This document shows, in pieces, positions 31,918 through 40,667 of a DNA stretch of 48,861 nucleotides. The notes under the pieces were generated by a model that had not been told where the DNA came from, searched no databases, and saw nothing but the letters and a program-made list of their open reading frames with translations. The DNA is taken from assembly GCF_019510245.1 (NCBI RefSeq), contig NZ_JAEKKT010000162.1:1-48861 (forward strand), read 5' to 3'. The stretch comes from Streptomyces sp. GTDB lineage: Bacteria > Actinomycetota > Actinomycetes > Streptomycetales > Streptomycetaceae. The stretch's first letter is position 1; every line of letters starts with the position of its first letter. Both the position numbers and the translations under genes were made by a program.

Positions 31918-32721
31918 TCACACGGCGGTCGGCTGCTGGGCTTCCTCTTCCGGGTCCGGGACCAGGCCGAGCGCCGCGTCCCGGGCGAACTCCACCTCGC
32001 GGCGCACCAGCCGGAACCACATGAACACCACGAACCCCGCGAACACGAACCACTCACCGGTGTAACCGAGGTTCTGGAACGCCTTCAGGTCGAGCCCCGA
32101 GTTGTCCGGCGCGGTCGCCGGTACGGCCGTCATCCCCGAGTCGGCCTTGTCCAGGGTGATCCAGGCGTCGTACACCGGGTACGGCACCAGGTTCACCAGC
32201 GAGGCCGCGCTGATCGCCGCCGTCTGCCCGGACGGCAGCCCGCCCTGGTTGCTGACGCCGTTGTCCCCCGGCGTCTCGGAGGCCTGGAGCGCGCCGGTCA
32301 CGGTGACCTCGCCGGTGGGCGCGGCGGGCGCCTCGGCGGCGTCCGCCCTGCCGGGCAGCCAGCCGCGTACGACGGGCAGGGCCTTGCCGGAGTCGGTGCG
32401 CAGCAGGGTCAGGACGTAGAAGCCGTTCTTGCCGTCGACCTGGCGGTCGGGCACGAGCAGCTGCTTGGCGTACCGGCCGGTGACGGTGGCCCGCTTGCCG
32501 GAGGTCGACTGGTCGACGGGCAGCAGGTCGGCCAGCGGGCGGGCCGCCTCCGTCTTCGCCGTCTGCACCTGCTCGTCGGCGCTGCGATGCGCGTCGACAC
32601 GCGCCTCGAAGCGGCTCAGCTGCCACGACCCCATGAAGATGCAGAACGGGATGGCGAGCAGCACGAAGACATTGATGCCCCACCAACGGGGTGTCAGCAG
32701 AAAGCGGTACACGCCGTCCAC
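31918..32721 (-). CDS. SURF1-family cytochrome oxidase assembly protein
   Basis: 267 residues, GTG at 32721. SURF1 proteins have two membrane helices with an extracytoplasmic domain between, as here: about 14-33 (WWGINVFVLLAIPFCIFMGSWQ) and 225-243 (WFVFAGFVVFMWFRLV). GSWQLSRFEAR and VVRGWLPG are family motifs. They assist heme a insertion into cytochrome c oxidase. The C-terminal tail is acidic and Gln-rich. It is convergent with the sigma-partner gene. Confidence 0.93.
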   Translation of the reverse strand: MDGVYRFLLTPRWWGINVFVLLAIPFCIFMGSWQLSRFEARVDAHRSADEQVQTAKTEAARPLADLLPVDQSTSGKRATVTGRYAKQLLVPDRQVDGKNGFYVLTLLRTDSGKALPVVRGWLPGRADAAEAPAAPTGEVTVTGALQASETPGDNGVSNQGGLPSGQTAAISAASLVNLVPYPVYDAWITLDKADSGMTAVPATAPDNSGLDLKAFQNLGYTGEWFVFAGFVVFMWFRLVRREVEFARDAALGLVPDPEEEAQQPTAV

Positions 32722-32799
32722 GGTACGGGGCGGTTCATGACGGTTTACGGGCGGGGTGGGCGCGTCCCGGTCCGGACGGCCACCTGGAGGTTCGCAAAG

Positions 32800-32808
32800 T
32801 TATCCACA
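32800..32808 (+). promoter_or_regulatory. DnaA box-like nonamer upstream of the S9 peptidase gene
   Basis: TTATCCACA is an exact consensus DnaA box in the divergent region between the SURF1 gene and the peptidase gene, 53 bases before the latter's start. Confidence 0.45.
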
Positions 32809-32860
32809 GGCGGTGGACTCTCCTCGGCGCATTGTGGGCGGGGACGGGCAGTATGGGGCC

Positions 32861-34681
32861 ATGACTGCGGCCATGAGTGAGAGCGACATGCCGGACTGGG
32901 AGAAGCGCTTCCGCGCCCCTCGGGTCTCCCTGCCGGACTGGGCGGAGGACGCCCCCCACCGTTCCCTGTTCGTGTCGAACGCGACGGGGACGTACGAGCT
33001 GTACGCCTGGGACCGCGCGAGCGGTGAGCAGCGCCAGGCGACGAACCGGCCGAACGGCACGACGGACGGGCTGCTCTCCCCGGACGGCGCGTGGATCTGG
33101 TGGTTCGACGACAAGGACGGCGACGAGTTCGGCGTCTGGCGCCGGCAGCCCTTCGGCGGCGGCGCGGACGAGGAGGCGACGCCGGGCCTGGAGCCGTCGT
33201 ACCCCTCGGGGCTGGCGCTCGGCCGGGACGGCCGCACGGCGGTCGTGGGCCGCTCGACGGACGACGAGGGTACGACGATCTACCTGGTCAGAGAGGGGGA
33301 GGAGCCCCTGGAGATCTACCGGCACGCCGAGTCGGCCGGGGTCGGCGACCTCTCCCACGACGGCTCGCTGATCGCGATCGAGCACACCGAGCACGGCGAC
33401 GCGATGCACTCGGCGCTGCGCGTGGTCCGCCCGGACGGCACGACGGTCGCCGAGCTCGACGACACCGACGGCGGCAGCGAGGAGCTGGGCCTGGAGGTGC
33501 TGGGCTTCGCCCCGGTCGACGGCGACCCGCGCCTGCTCATCGGCCACCAGAGGCGGGGCCGCTGGGAGCCCCTGGTCTGGGACGTGGTCTCCGGCGCGCA
33601 GACGGACCTGGCCCTCGACCTGCCGGGCGACGTGAGCGCGGAGTGGTACCCGGACGGCAGCGCGCTGCTCATCGCGCACAGCCACAAGGCCCGCAGCGAC
33701 CTGTTCCGCTACGACCTGGCCACGCGCGAACTGGCGCGCATCCCGACTCTGCCCGGGTCCGTCTCCGGGGCCACCGCCCGCCCCGACGGCACCGTCGAGT
33801 ACCTGTGGTCCTCGGCCGCCGAGCCGCCGGTGGTCCGCTCGACGACCGGCGAGGTGGTCCTGGACCCGCCCGGCATGAAGTGCCCACCGTCGGTCCCGGT
33901 CTCGGACGCGTGGGTGGAGGGCCCCGGGGGTGTCATCCACGCTCTGATCCAGAAACCGGCCGGAGCGACGGGCCCCCTCCCCACCGTCTTCGACCTGCAC
34001 GGCGGTCCGACCTGGCACGACAGCGACAGCTTCGCGGCCGGCCCGGCGGCCTGGGTGGACCACGGGTACGCGGTGGTCCGCATCAACTACCGCGGCTCCA
34101 CGGGCTACGGCCGGGCCTGGACGGACGCGCTGAAGCACCGGGTGGGCCTGATCGAGCTGGAGGACGTGGCGGCGGTACGGGACTGGGCGGTCGAGTCCGG
34201 CCTCGCCGACCCCGACCGGCTCGTCCTGACCGGCGGCTCCTGGGGCGGCTACCTCACGCTCCTCGGCCTGGGCACCCAGCCGGCCTCCTGGGCGGTGGGC
34301 ATCGCGGTCGTCCCGGTCGCCGACTACGTCACGGCGTACCACGACGAGATGGAGTCCCTGAAGGCGATGGACCGCACGCTGCTGGGCGGCACGCCGGAAG
34401 AGGTCCCCGAACGCTTCGCCGCGTCCTCCCCCCTCACCTACGTGGACGACGTGAAGGCCCCGGTCTACATCTCGGCCGGGCTCAACGACCCCCGCTGTCC
34501 CATCCGTCAGATCGACAACTACGTCAACCGCCTGGCGGCCCGCTCGGCCGTCCACGAGGTCTACCGCTACGACGCGGGCCACGGCTCCCTCGTGGTCGAC
34601 GAACGCATCAAGCAACTCCGCCTGGAAATGGAGTTCGCCGAACGCCACCTCACGCCTACGGCGACAGCACCGACAGACTGA
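32861..34681 (+). CDS. S9-family prolyl oligopeptidase-like serine peptidase
   Basis: 606 residues from the ATG at 32861; ATG 32873 is also possible. The N-terminal half is a beta-propeller-like region (repeated LSPDGAWIWW and LSHDGSLIA segments). The alpha/beta-hydrolase half starts near 380 (TVFDLHGGPTWHD) and carries GGSWGGY with Ser460, Asp543 in GLNDPRCP and His574 in AGHGSL, the complete triad. No signal peptide, so cytosolic. It hydrolyses short peptides or acyl-peptides. A hairpin follows the stop. Confidence 0.95.
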   Translation: MTAAMSESDMPDWEKRFRAPRVSLPDWAEDAPHRSLFVSNATGTYELYAWDRASGEQRQATNRPNGTTDGLLSPDGAWIWWFDDKDGDEFGVWRRQPFGGGADEEATPGLEPSYPSGLALGRDGRTAVVGRSTDDEGTTIYLVREGEEPLEIYRHAESAGVGDLSHDGSLIAIEHTEHGDAMHSALRVVRPDGTTVAELDDTDGGSEELGLEVLGFAPVDGDPRLLIGHQRRGRWEPLVWDVVSGAQTDLALDLPGDVSAEWYPDGSALLIAHSHKARSDLFRYDLATRELARIPTLPGSVSGATARPDGTVEYLWSSAAEPPVVRSTTGEVVLDPPGMKCPPSVPVSDAWVEGPGGVIHALIQKPAGATGPLPTVFDLHGGPTWHDSDSFAAGPAAWVDHGYAVVRINYRGSTGYGRAWTDALKHRVGLIELEDVAAVRDWAVESGLADPDRLVLTGGSWGGYLTLLGLGTQPASWAVGIAVVPVADYVTAYHDEMESLKAMDRTLLGGTPEEVPERFAASSPLTYVDDVKAPVYISAGLNDPRCPIRQIDNYVNRLAARSAVHEVYRYDAGHGSLVVDERIKQLRLEMEFAERHLTPTATAPTD

Positions 34682-34714
34682 CCCCGCTTTCCCACCCGCC
34701 CCACTGACCAGCGA

Positions 34715-34748
34715 GGCCCTCACTCACGCCGAGCCATGACTGAGGGCC
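34715..34748 (+). terminator. Hairpin terminator after the S9 peptidase gene
   Basis: GGCCCTCACTCA pairs with TGACTGAGGGCC with one mismatch around a 10-base loop, 34 bases after the stop. Confidence 0.65.
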
Positions 34749-34778
34749 CGGCTACTCCCAAAGATGCGGTTCTGAAGC

Positions 34779-34999
34779 GCCCCGTCAGGGGCGCGGGGAA
34801 CTGCGCGAGCAACCACGGTGGTGCGGCAGGGAATCACGGTGCGGGGTGGGCCCCGTCAGGGGCGCGGGGAACTGCGCGAGCAACCACGGTGGCGCGGCAG
34901 GGAATCACGGTGCGGGGTGCGCCCCGTCAGGGGCGCGGGGAACTGCGCGAGCAACCACGACGGCGCGGTACTGAACCACGGCGCGGGGAACTGCGCGCT
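34779..34999 (-). repeat. 71-bp tandem array of the dispersed palindromic repeat
   Basis: Units begin with GCCCCGTCAGGGGC and contain GCGGGGAACTGCGCGAGCAA; starts are at 34779, 34850 and 34921, an exact 71-base period twice. A fourth, partial copy (GCGCGGGGAACTGCGCG, 34981-34997) runs to the stop codon of the double-RCK gene. Copies 1 and 2 are nearly identical, which implies recent duplication. Confidence 0.95.
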
Positions 35000-36966
35000 C
35001 AGGCGTCGTGCGGGTGGGTGGGCGAGGCCACGTGGCCGGACAGCTCCGCCAGCCCCCTCCGGGTGGCGACCACCACCGCCCGGTCCCCGCCCCGCAACAC
35101 GTACTCCCCCGCCGCAACCCCCTGCCGGCCCTCGAGCGCCAGCACCCGCCACGCCCCCGCCCGAAACGCCCCCGCCACCGTCCGCCCCTCCAGCTGCGGA
35201 TGCCCGCGCACCTCCACCACCGCCACCAGCAGCACCTTCCGCTCCACCGGGATCGCCCCGAGGATCTGCCGCCCCAGCATCGCCCCCGCGAAGGACGGCG
35301 CCGCCAGGTACGAGACACTCCGGCTCCGGGTGATCGCATCCGGATGCGCCGCCCGCAGCGTCCGGTACACGGCGGTCGCGAAGTCGTCGTCGTACAGCCG
35401 CAGCACCGCCGTCAGCTCGGGCCGCACGGACCGCGCGTACAGCACGGCCTCCAGATTCGTCGTGTCCGCGCTGGTCACCGCGAGCAGCGCCTGCGCCCGA
35501 TGGATCTTGGCGGCCTCCAGGACCCCTTCCTGGGTCACGTCCCCGAGCACCACCGGCACCCGCAGCCGCCGCGCCACCGCCAGCCCGCGCGCCTCGGGAT
35601 CGGCCTCGACGCACACCACGGGCACGTGCAGTTCGCGCAACCGCGTCAGCACCCGCGTGCCGATCTTCCCCAGCCCGAGGAGCACCACATGCCCGCCCAG
35701 CCCCCGGGGCGGCTTGCGCAGCGCGGACGCGGTCCGGAAGGTCCCGAGCGCCTCCAGCACCGCCGCCAGCAGCACCGGCAGCAGCAGCAACCCGACCAGC
35801 CCCGACAGCAGTTGCAGGATCTGCCGCCCGAGCGGCGCCCCGATCGCGGGGTTGTCGATGGCGAACAGGTCGAGGAGCGTGTAGTAGAAGGCCCGTACCG
35901 GATGCATGTGCGTCACCACCGACAACGCGACCGCGAGCGCGACCACGCACCCCACACTCCCCAGCAGCGACCACCTGAGCCGCCGCGAGAACAGCGAGGC
36001 GAGCGGGGGTACCACCCCGACCCCGCGCCCGGCGGGCTCCGCCGCCCCCGCCGACGACGACACGTGCTCCAGCACCATCACGCCACGCTCGCCCGCGGCC
36101 CGTACCTGCTCGTCGTCCGGCAGCAGCCGCGGCCCCCGCTCCCGGCCGCCCCCGGCAGGCTCGTCGGGCACGGTGCCGTTCGGCGAGAGCAGCGCCAGCG
36201 GGAAGAGCCCGCGCTCGACGGCGTCCTGTCCCGCACCGGCATCCGGCGGCAGATCCACCGCCCGCAGCACCAGGCCGTCTGTGTGGATGACCTTGCCGCG
36301 CCCGGCGAGCGCGGTGGCGGCGAGAGCCGGGGCGGCGGTGTCGGCGTCGGAGAGCACGATCGTGGAGGCGTCCCCCACCGCGCCGCCTCCGCCGCCGTCC
36401 GCGTCCCCGATCGCCAACGCGGCAGCTTGGTCGAGGAGTTCCTCGATGTGCTGCCCCAACCGCCGGTTGTACAGCCGCAGCACCAGCCGCAGCCGCGGAT
36501 TCAGCCGGCGGGCGGTGAGGGCGGCCCGGATGTTGGTCTCGTCGTCGTCGTACACGAGCGCGAGCGCGGCGGCCCGCTCCACCCCCGCCTCGGCGAGCAC
36601 CGCCTCACTGGTCTCGTCGGCCTCCAGGACCCGCTCACCGCGCGGCCCTTCACCGCCACCGGAGACCGCACCGGCACCGGTACCACCCCCACCGCCGTTG
36701 CCGCCCGTCCGGCCCACGGCCGCACTGACCACCCGGTCGAACAGCGCGGCCGAGGCGGCCCGCGCGCGTCCGACGACCGGCGGCCGGGCGATGCGCACGT
36801 TCGGCGGTACGACGAGGGTGACCTGTTCGCCGTAGACCGTGCGCAACTCGGCGGCCAGCCGGTGCGCGAGCCCGTCGTCCCCGCACACCACCATGGACGC
36901 CGGGGTCCCACCACCCTGATACGGAACGCTCGCCACGAGGGAAAAGACTGCCTCAACGCAACGCAT
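34999..36966 (-). CDS. Double-RCK (TrkA-N) two-helix channel-like protein
   Basis: 655 residues from the ATG at 36966; ATG 36894 is a plausible alternative. Order: first RCK/TrkA-N-like Rossmann domain (about 24-250, interrupted by Gly-rich stretches near 88-107 and 190-197), membrane helix 1 (333-352), a pore-loop position (357-372), membrane helix 2 (383-406), and a second RCK domain with GLGKIG (431-436) and a TrkA-C-like end. The arrangement is that of CASTOR/POLLUX-type ion channels. The loop lacks a TVGYG filter (it reads YYTLLDLFAIDNP), so ion selectivity is unclear. Confidence 0.85.
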   Translation of the reverse strand: MRCVEAVFSLVASVPYQGGGTPASMVVCGDDGLAHRLAAELRTVYGEQVTLVVPPNVRIARPPVVGRARAASAALFDRVVSAAVGRTGGNGGGGGTGAGAVSGGGEGPRGERVLEADETSEAVLAEAGVERAAALALVYDDDETNIRAALTARRLNPRLRLVLRLYNRRLGQHIEELLDQAAALAIGDADGGGGGAVGDASTIVLSDADTAAPALAATALAGRGKVIHTDGLVLRAVDLPPDAGAGQDAVERGLFPLALLSPNGTVPDEPAGGGRERGPRLLPDDEQVRAAGERGVMVLEHVSSSAGAAEPAGRGVGVVPPLASLFSRRLRWSLLGSVGCVVALAVALSVVTHMHPVRAFYYTLLDLFAIDNPAIGAPLGRQILQLLSGLVGLLLLPVLLAAVLEALGTFRTASALRKPPRGLGGHVVLLGLGKIGTRVLTRLRELHVPVVCVEADPEARGLAVARRLRVPVVLGDVTQEGVLEAAKIHRAQALLAVTSADTTNLEAVLYARSVRPELTAVLRLYDDDFATAVYRTLRAAHPDAITRSRSVSYLAAPSFAGAMLGRQILGAIPVERKVLLVAVVEVRGHPQLEGRTVAGAFRAGAWRVLALEGRQGVAAGEYVLRGGDRAVVVATRRGLAELSGHVASPTHPHDA

Positions 36967-37065
36967 GGTTCCAGCAACGAGATGAACAGCCGCCCCCGGC
37001 CTCCCGTACGGAGGGAGAGGGAGCATAATCCCGGATCTGACCGAAGTGCCGGAGGTATCCGACCC

Positions 37066-38109
37066 GTGGCCATCACCGAGAAAGCCGCCCCGCCCGGCGC
37101 CGCGCCCGAAAACGGGACCCCCGGCGCCGACGGCACCGGCGCCCCGCCCGACCGGGAGGGCTGGCACCTCAGCTCCCCCCTGGCCCTCACCCTTCTCCTC
37201 CTCCTGGTCGTGGTGTTCCAGGGCCCGGTGCGCGGCGCGCTGTCGAAGCCGGTGATGCAGAGCTGGATGACGGTGTTCGTGGCGGTGGTCGTCCAGGCGC
37301 TCCCGTTCCTCGTCCTCGGCGTGCTGCTCTCCGCGGCGATCGCGGTCTTCGTCCCGCCCTCCTTCTTCGCCCGCGCCCTGCCCGGCCATCCCGCCCTCGC
37401 GGTACCGGTCGCGGGGCTGGCCGGTGTCGTACTCCCGGGCTGCGAGTGCGCGTCGGTCCCGGTGGCCGGCGCCCTGGTCCGCCGGGGTGTCACCCCGGCC
37501 GCGGCGATCGCCTTCCTGCTCTCCGCGCCCGCGATCAACCCGATCGTGCTGACGGCGACGGCCGTCGCGTTCCCGCGCAACCCCGAGATGGTGGTGGGCC
37601 GGTTCGCCGGCAGCCTGCTGGTGGCGTGCGCGATGGGCTGGCTGTGGCAGCGGCTCGGCCGCACCGACTGGCTGCGGCTGCCGGCGCACGCGCACCACGA
37701 GGGCGAGACCAAGGGGGAGGCGTTCTGGTCCTCGGTCCGGCACGACACCATGCAGGCGGGCGGCTTCCTGGTGCTCGGCGCGATGGCGGCCGCGACGCTG
37801 AAGGCGGTGGCCCCGGCGGAGTGGCTGCGCACGGCGGCCGCCAACCCGGTGGTCGCGATCCTCGCCCTGTCGGTCCTGGCCGTACTCCTGTCCATCTGCT
37901 CCGAGGCGGACGCGTTCGTGGCGGCTTCCCTCACCCAGTTCTCGCTCACCGCGAAGCTGGCCTTCCTGATCGTGGGCCCGATGATCGACCTCAAGCTCTT
38001 CGCGATGCAGGCCGGCACCTTCGGCCGCGGCTTCGCCCTGCGCTTCGCCCCGGCCACCTTCGCGGCGGCGATCGTGGGCGCGGTACTGACCGGGGCGGTG
38101 CTGCTGTGA
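37066..38109 (+). CDS. DUF318 (UPF0718) permease
   Basis: 347 residues from a GTG at 37066 with GGAGG 10 bases upstream. Eight or so membrane helices, with the family's Cys motifs PGCECASVPVAGALVRRG and CSEADAFVAASL. DUF318 permeases are thought to move metal or oxyanion species. The next gene, coupled by GTGA, is the usual TIGR03943 partner, and together they resemble the YcgR/YcgQ pair linked to zinc homeostasis in Bacillus. No Zur box was recognised. Confidence 0.9.
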   Translation: MAITEKAAPPGAAPENGTPGADGTGAPPDREGWHLSSPLALTLLLLLVVVFQGPVRGALSKPVMQSWMTVFVAVVVQALPFLVLGVLLSAAIAVFVPPSFFARALPGHPALAVPVAGLAGVVLPGCECASVPVAGALVRRGVTPAAAIAFLLSAPAINPIVLTATAVAFPRNPEMVVGRFAGSLLVACAMGWLWQRLGRTDWLRLPAHAHHEGETKGEAFWSSVRHDTMQAGGFLVLGAMAAATLKAVAPAEWLRTAAANPVVAILALSVLAVLLSICSEADAFVAASLTQFSLTAKLAFLIVGPMIDLKLFAMQAGTFGRGFALRFAPATFAAAIVGAVLTGAVLL

Positions 38110-38879
38110 ACCGGCAGGCGCAGGCGGCGGTGATGTTCCTGGTGGGCGCGGCCCTGCTGCACGCGGGCATGACCGACCTCTATCTCCGTTACGTCAAGGC
38201 GGGCCTGCAGCCGCTGCTGCTGGCGGCGGGCGCGGTCCTGATCGTCTCGGCGCTGGCGACGGCGTGGTACGAGTGGAAGCGCGCCCGCAGCCGGAAGCGG
38301 GCCGCGCGGGAGGCCGTGCCGGAAGCCGTGCCGGAGGCCGTGCCCGAGACCGCGTCCGAGGGGCACGTCCACCGCGAACCCCGCATCTCCTGGCTGCTGG
38401 TGCTCCCGCTCCTCGCCCTGATCCTCATCGCGCCGCCCGCACTCGGCTCCTACAGCGCGATGCGCACCGGTACCGCCCTGCAACAGCCGTACGGCTACAA
38501 CAAGTTGCCCACGTCCGACCCGATACCGCTCAACCTGGTCGATTACGCTGGGCGCGCCGTCTACGACCACGGGCGTTCGCTGGCCGGCCACCAGGTCCGG
38601 ATCGCCGGCTTCGTGGCCGTCGACTCGGCCGGCACCCCGTATCTCGTCCGGATGGCGCTGAACTGCTGCGCGGCGGACGCCCAGCCGGTGAAGGTGGCCC
38701 TGACCGGGAAGATCCCCCCGGTCCTCCAGCCGGACGCCTGGCTCCAGGTGACGGGCACCTACACCGCCCGCGAGACCCGCGACCCGGTGAACAACGGCCC
38801 GATCCCGTACCTCCAGGTCACCGAGGCCAAGCCGATCCCGACCCCGGCCGACCCGTACGACGAGACCTGGAACAACTGA
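38106..38879 (+). CDS. TIGR03943 family putative permease partner (DUF1980/YcgQ-like)
   Basis: 257 residues, GTG overlapping the permease stop. Two N-terminal helices (about 8-26 and 33-54), a charged linker containing three 12-bp repeats encoding EAVP, a third helix near 98-118, and a C-terminal beta-rich domain with NCCAADAQPVKV, whose Cys pair may bind metal. It probably works with the DUF318 permease in the membrane. Confidence 0.9.
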   Translation: MNRQAQAAVMFLVGAALLHAGMTDLYLRYVKAGLQPLLLAAGAVLIVSALATAWYEWKRARSRKRAAREAVPEAVPEAVPETASEGHVHREPRISWLLVLPLLALILIAPPALGSYSAMRTGTALQQPYGYNKLPTSDPIPLNLVDYAGRAVYDHGRSLAGHQVRIAGFVAVDSAGTPYLVRMALNCCAADAQPVKVALTGKIPPVLQPDAWLQVTGTYTARETRDPVNNGPIPYLQVTEAKPIPTPADPYDETWNN

Positions 38880-39059
38880 CGCCCACGGGCGACCATATCT
38901 CGCCTTTAAGTAATGCCCATTCGGTCAATTCCGGTTGTGACACGCGAAAAACAGGCCACATGCTGTCATGCCCGTCGGCCGCGACACCCCTCGGCGGCAG
39001 CATGGTCGGGCGCTTGAACAGGGCGCCGCGTCACGGAGCGGGATCGTCGGGGGTTGCTG
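38880..39059 (+). promoter_or_regulatory. Promoter region of the Crp-led locus
   Basis: This 180-base region is much richer in A/T than its surroundings (CATATCTCGCCTTTAAGTAA, CGCGAAAAACAGG). TTGTGA (38935-38940) and CATGCT (38959-38964) could be -35 and -10, spaced 18. A GTGACA half-site resembling a Crp half-site is present, without a full palindrome. It precedes the Crp-like gene. Confidence 0.4.
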
Positions 39060-39764
39060 GTGAATCACGGGTGGGCGCCGTCCACTTTTCTCGGCCGGTT
39101 ACGGAACACGACACGTGCGGATCTGCTCGCGCAGTCCACTCCCATCAGCTACCCGGCACACCGCACCCTGCTGCAGCAGGGCGACGAGAGCCGGCACGTC
39201 CTGCTGATCACGAGCGGTGTCGTGAAGGTCGTCGCCAGCGCGGAGAGCGGCTACGACATGCTGCTCGCCGTCCGGATAGCGGGCGACCTGGTCGGCGAGA
39301 TGGCGGCCTTCGAGGAGCGCCCCCGCTCCGGCTCCGTGATCGCCTGCAGCGACGTGACCGCGCACATCGTCCAGGTGCGGACGCTGGAGACCTTCCTCAC
39401 CCGGCACCCGGACGCCATGCGGGCCATCCTGCACATGCTCTGCGCCCGGCTGCGCTGGGCCAACGGGCGCCGGATCGACTTCCAGGCCTACGACTCCCTG
39501 ACCCGGCTGGCCCGGGTGCTGGCCGAGCTGAGCCGGGCCTACGCGCAGCCCACGCCGGACGGTGACGGAAAGCGGTGCGACCTCGGGGTGACGCTCACCC
39601 AGACGGAACTCGCGTCCCTGGCCGGCCTCCGGCTCACCACGGCCGAAAAGAATCTGGCAACTCTGACGGCCATGGGACTGGTGGAGCGCAGTTACCGCAA
39701 CATAACCATCTGTGACGTTCCGAAACTGCTTGAATTCGCCAAAGTCGTTGCCGACAACCCGTAG
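39060..39764 (+). CDS. Crp/Fnr-family cyclic-nucleotide-binding regulator (first gene of the Pycsar-like locus)
   Basis: 234 residues from the GTG at 39060 (GGGGG 8 bases upstream); TTG 39054 is possible. The cyclic-nucleotide-binding beta-roll covers about 20-130 and keeps the phosphate-binding cassette GDLVGEMAAFEERPRSGS, including the Glu and Arg-Ser pair used for cNMP. The dimer helix and a winged helix-turn-helix follow (TQTELASLAGLRLTTAEKNL). Codon 14 is TTA (39099-39101), the rare bldA codon. It likely senses a cyclic nucleotide, plausibly that of the neighbouring cyclase-like protein, and controls the 97-base promoter region before that gene. Confidence 0.88.
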   Translation: MNHGWAPSTFLGRLRNTTRADLLAQSTPISYPAHRTLLQQGDESRHVLLITSGVVKVVASAESGYDMLLAVRIAGDLVGEMAAFEERPRSGSVIACSDVTAHIVQVRTLETFLTRHPDAMRAILHMLCARLRWANGRRIDFQAYDSLTRLARVLAELSRAYAQPTPDGDGKRCDLGVTLTQTELASLAGLRLTTAEKNLATLTAMGLVERSYRNITICDVPKLLEFAKVVADNP

Positions 39765-39860
39765 TGGTACGGGATCACCTCGCGCGCTCTCTCCTAGCCT
39801 CTCGGACAGCACTTCGTGGGCAGTGTCCGCCCATGTCCTGCCGAGAGAGGAAATGATCGG

Positions 39861-40667
39861 GTGGCTGAGTGGCCCGGATTCCGTCCCTGTACCTGCATAG
39901 CCGTCGACGCACAGGCCTACGGCAGCAAGAACGATCGCAACCAGTCCGAACTCCAGCATGAGCTGCCAAGGCTCCTGGACCGCGCCGCCAGGGGCGCGGG
40001 CCTGGACCGCTCCGAGTGGCAGATCCAGCGCACGGGCGACGAGCAGCTCGCGGTGCGCCGGCAGGACGGCAGCGAGCCGCGGCTGGTCGACGACTACGTC
40101 CGCCATCTCGTCGCCGAGCTGCGCCACCACAACGCCCAGCGGGTGCCCGAGGCCCGGATGCGGCTGCGCGCCGTGATCCACCAGGGGCTGGTGGAGCTGG
40201 CCGAAAACGGCTTCGCGGGTTCGGCCGTGGTGGCCACGGCCCGTCTGCTGACCGCGCGCCCGCTCTACGACGCCCTGGCCGCGCACCCGGAAGCGGACCT
40301 GGCGCTGCTGCTCTCCGACGACGTCTACCGGTCCGTGGTGGCGGGTGGTCACACCACCCTGACCACGGCGGACTTCACCCACGTCACCGTCCAGGTGAAG
40401 GAGTACGAGGCCTCGGCCTGGCTGCGCGTGCCCACGCTCGGCACCACGGCCGCCGCCTCACAGGAACCCGGAACCGCGGGAACGGGGAACCCCGCGGTTC
40501 CGGTGCCGGGGGAGCCCGCGGCGGACCGGCCCCGTACGGCCGCCGCGGGCACAGCAGGCGCCGGCGTCACCCACGAGTACCGGGCGCACCAGGTCAACGT
40601 CACCCACATGACCGGCTCCGTGGACGCCCGGGGCGCCGTCTTCGGCTTCGGGAGCGCCGGTGGCTGA
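39861..40667 (+). CDS. Class III nucleotidyl-cyclase-like protein with C-terminal signalling motif
   Basis: 268 residues, GTG at 39861 with AGAGAGG 10 bases upstream. Residues 10-195 have the class III cyclase plan: CIAVDAQAYGSKND with Asp16 for metal, RTGDEQLAV with Asp60 as the second metal Asp, LRAVIHQGLVEL, and a final strand EYEASAWLRVP. Both metal Asp positions are kept, so activity is possible; the base-selecting residues cannot be read with confidence. A Pro/Ala-rich linker follows, then SVDARGAVFGFGSA (253-266), which is repeated in the next protein. In Pycsar, a cyclase of this class makes cCMP or cUMP on phage infection. It overlaps the next gene by 8 bases. Confidence 0.72.
   Translation: MAEWPGFRPCTCIAVDAQAYGSKNDRNQSELQHELPRLLDRAARGAGLDRSEWQIQRTGDEQLAVRRQDGSEPRLVDDYVRHLVAELRHHNAQRVPEARMRLRAVIHQGLVELAENGFAGSAVVATARLLTARPLYDALAAHPEADLALLLSDDVYRSVVAGGHTTLTTADFTHVTVQVKEYEASAWLRVPTLGTTAAASQEPGTAGTGNPAVPVPGEPAADRPRTAAAGTAGAGVTHEYRAHQVNVTHMTGSVDARGAVFGFGSAGG

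Noticed and set aside
34779..34999. CRISPR-like array
   Set aside because: The units are contiguous 71-base tandem copies with no variable spacers and no cas genes nearby.
39799..39847. Fold-back of CTCTCGG onto the ribosome site of the cyclase-like gene
   Set aside because: Pairing is 7 bp, but the likely -10 (TAGCCT, 39795-39800) would leave the upstream arm out of the transcript.
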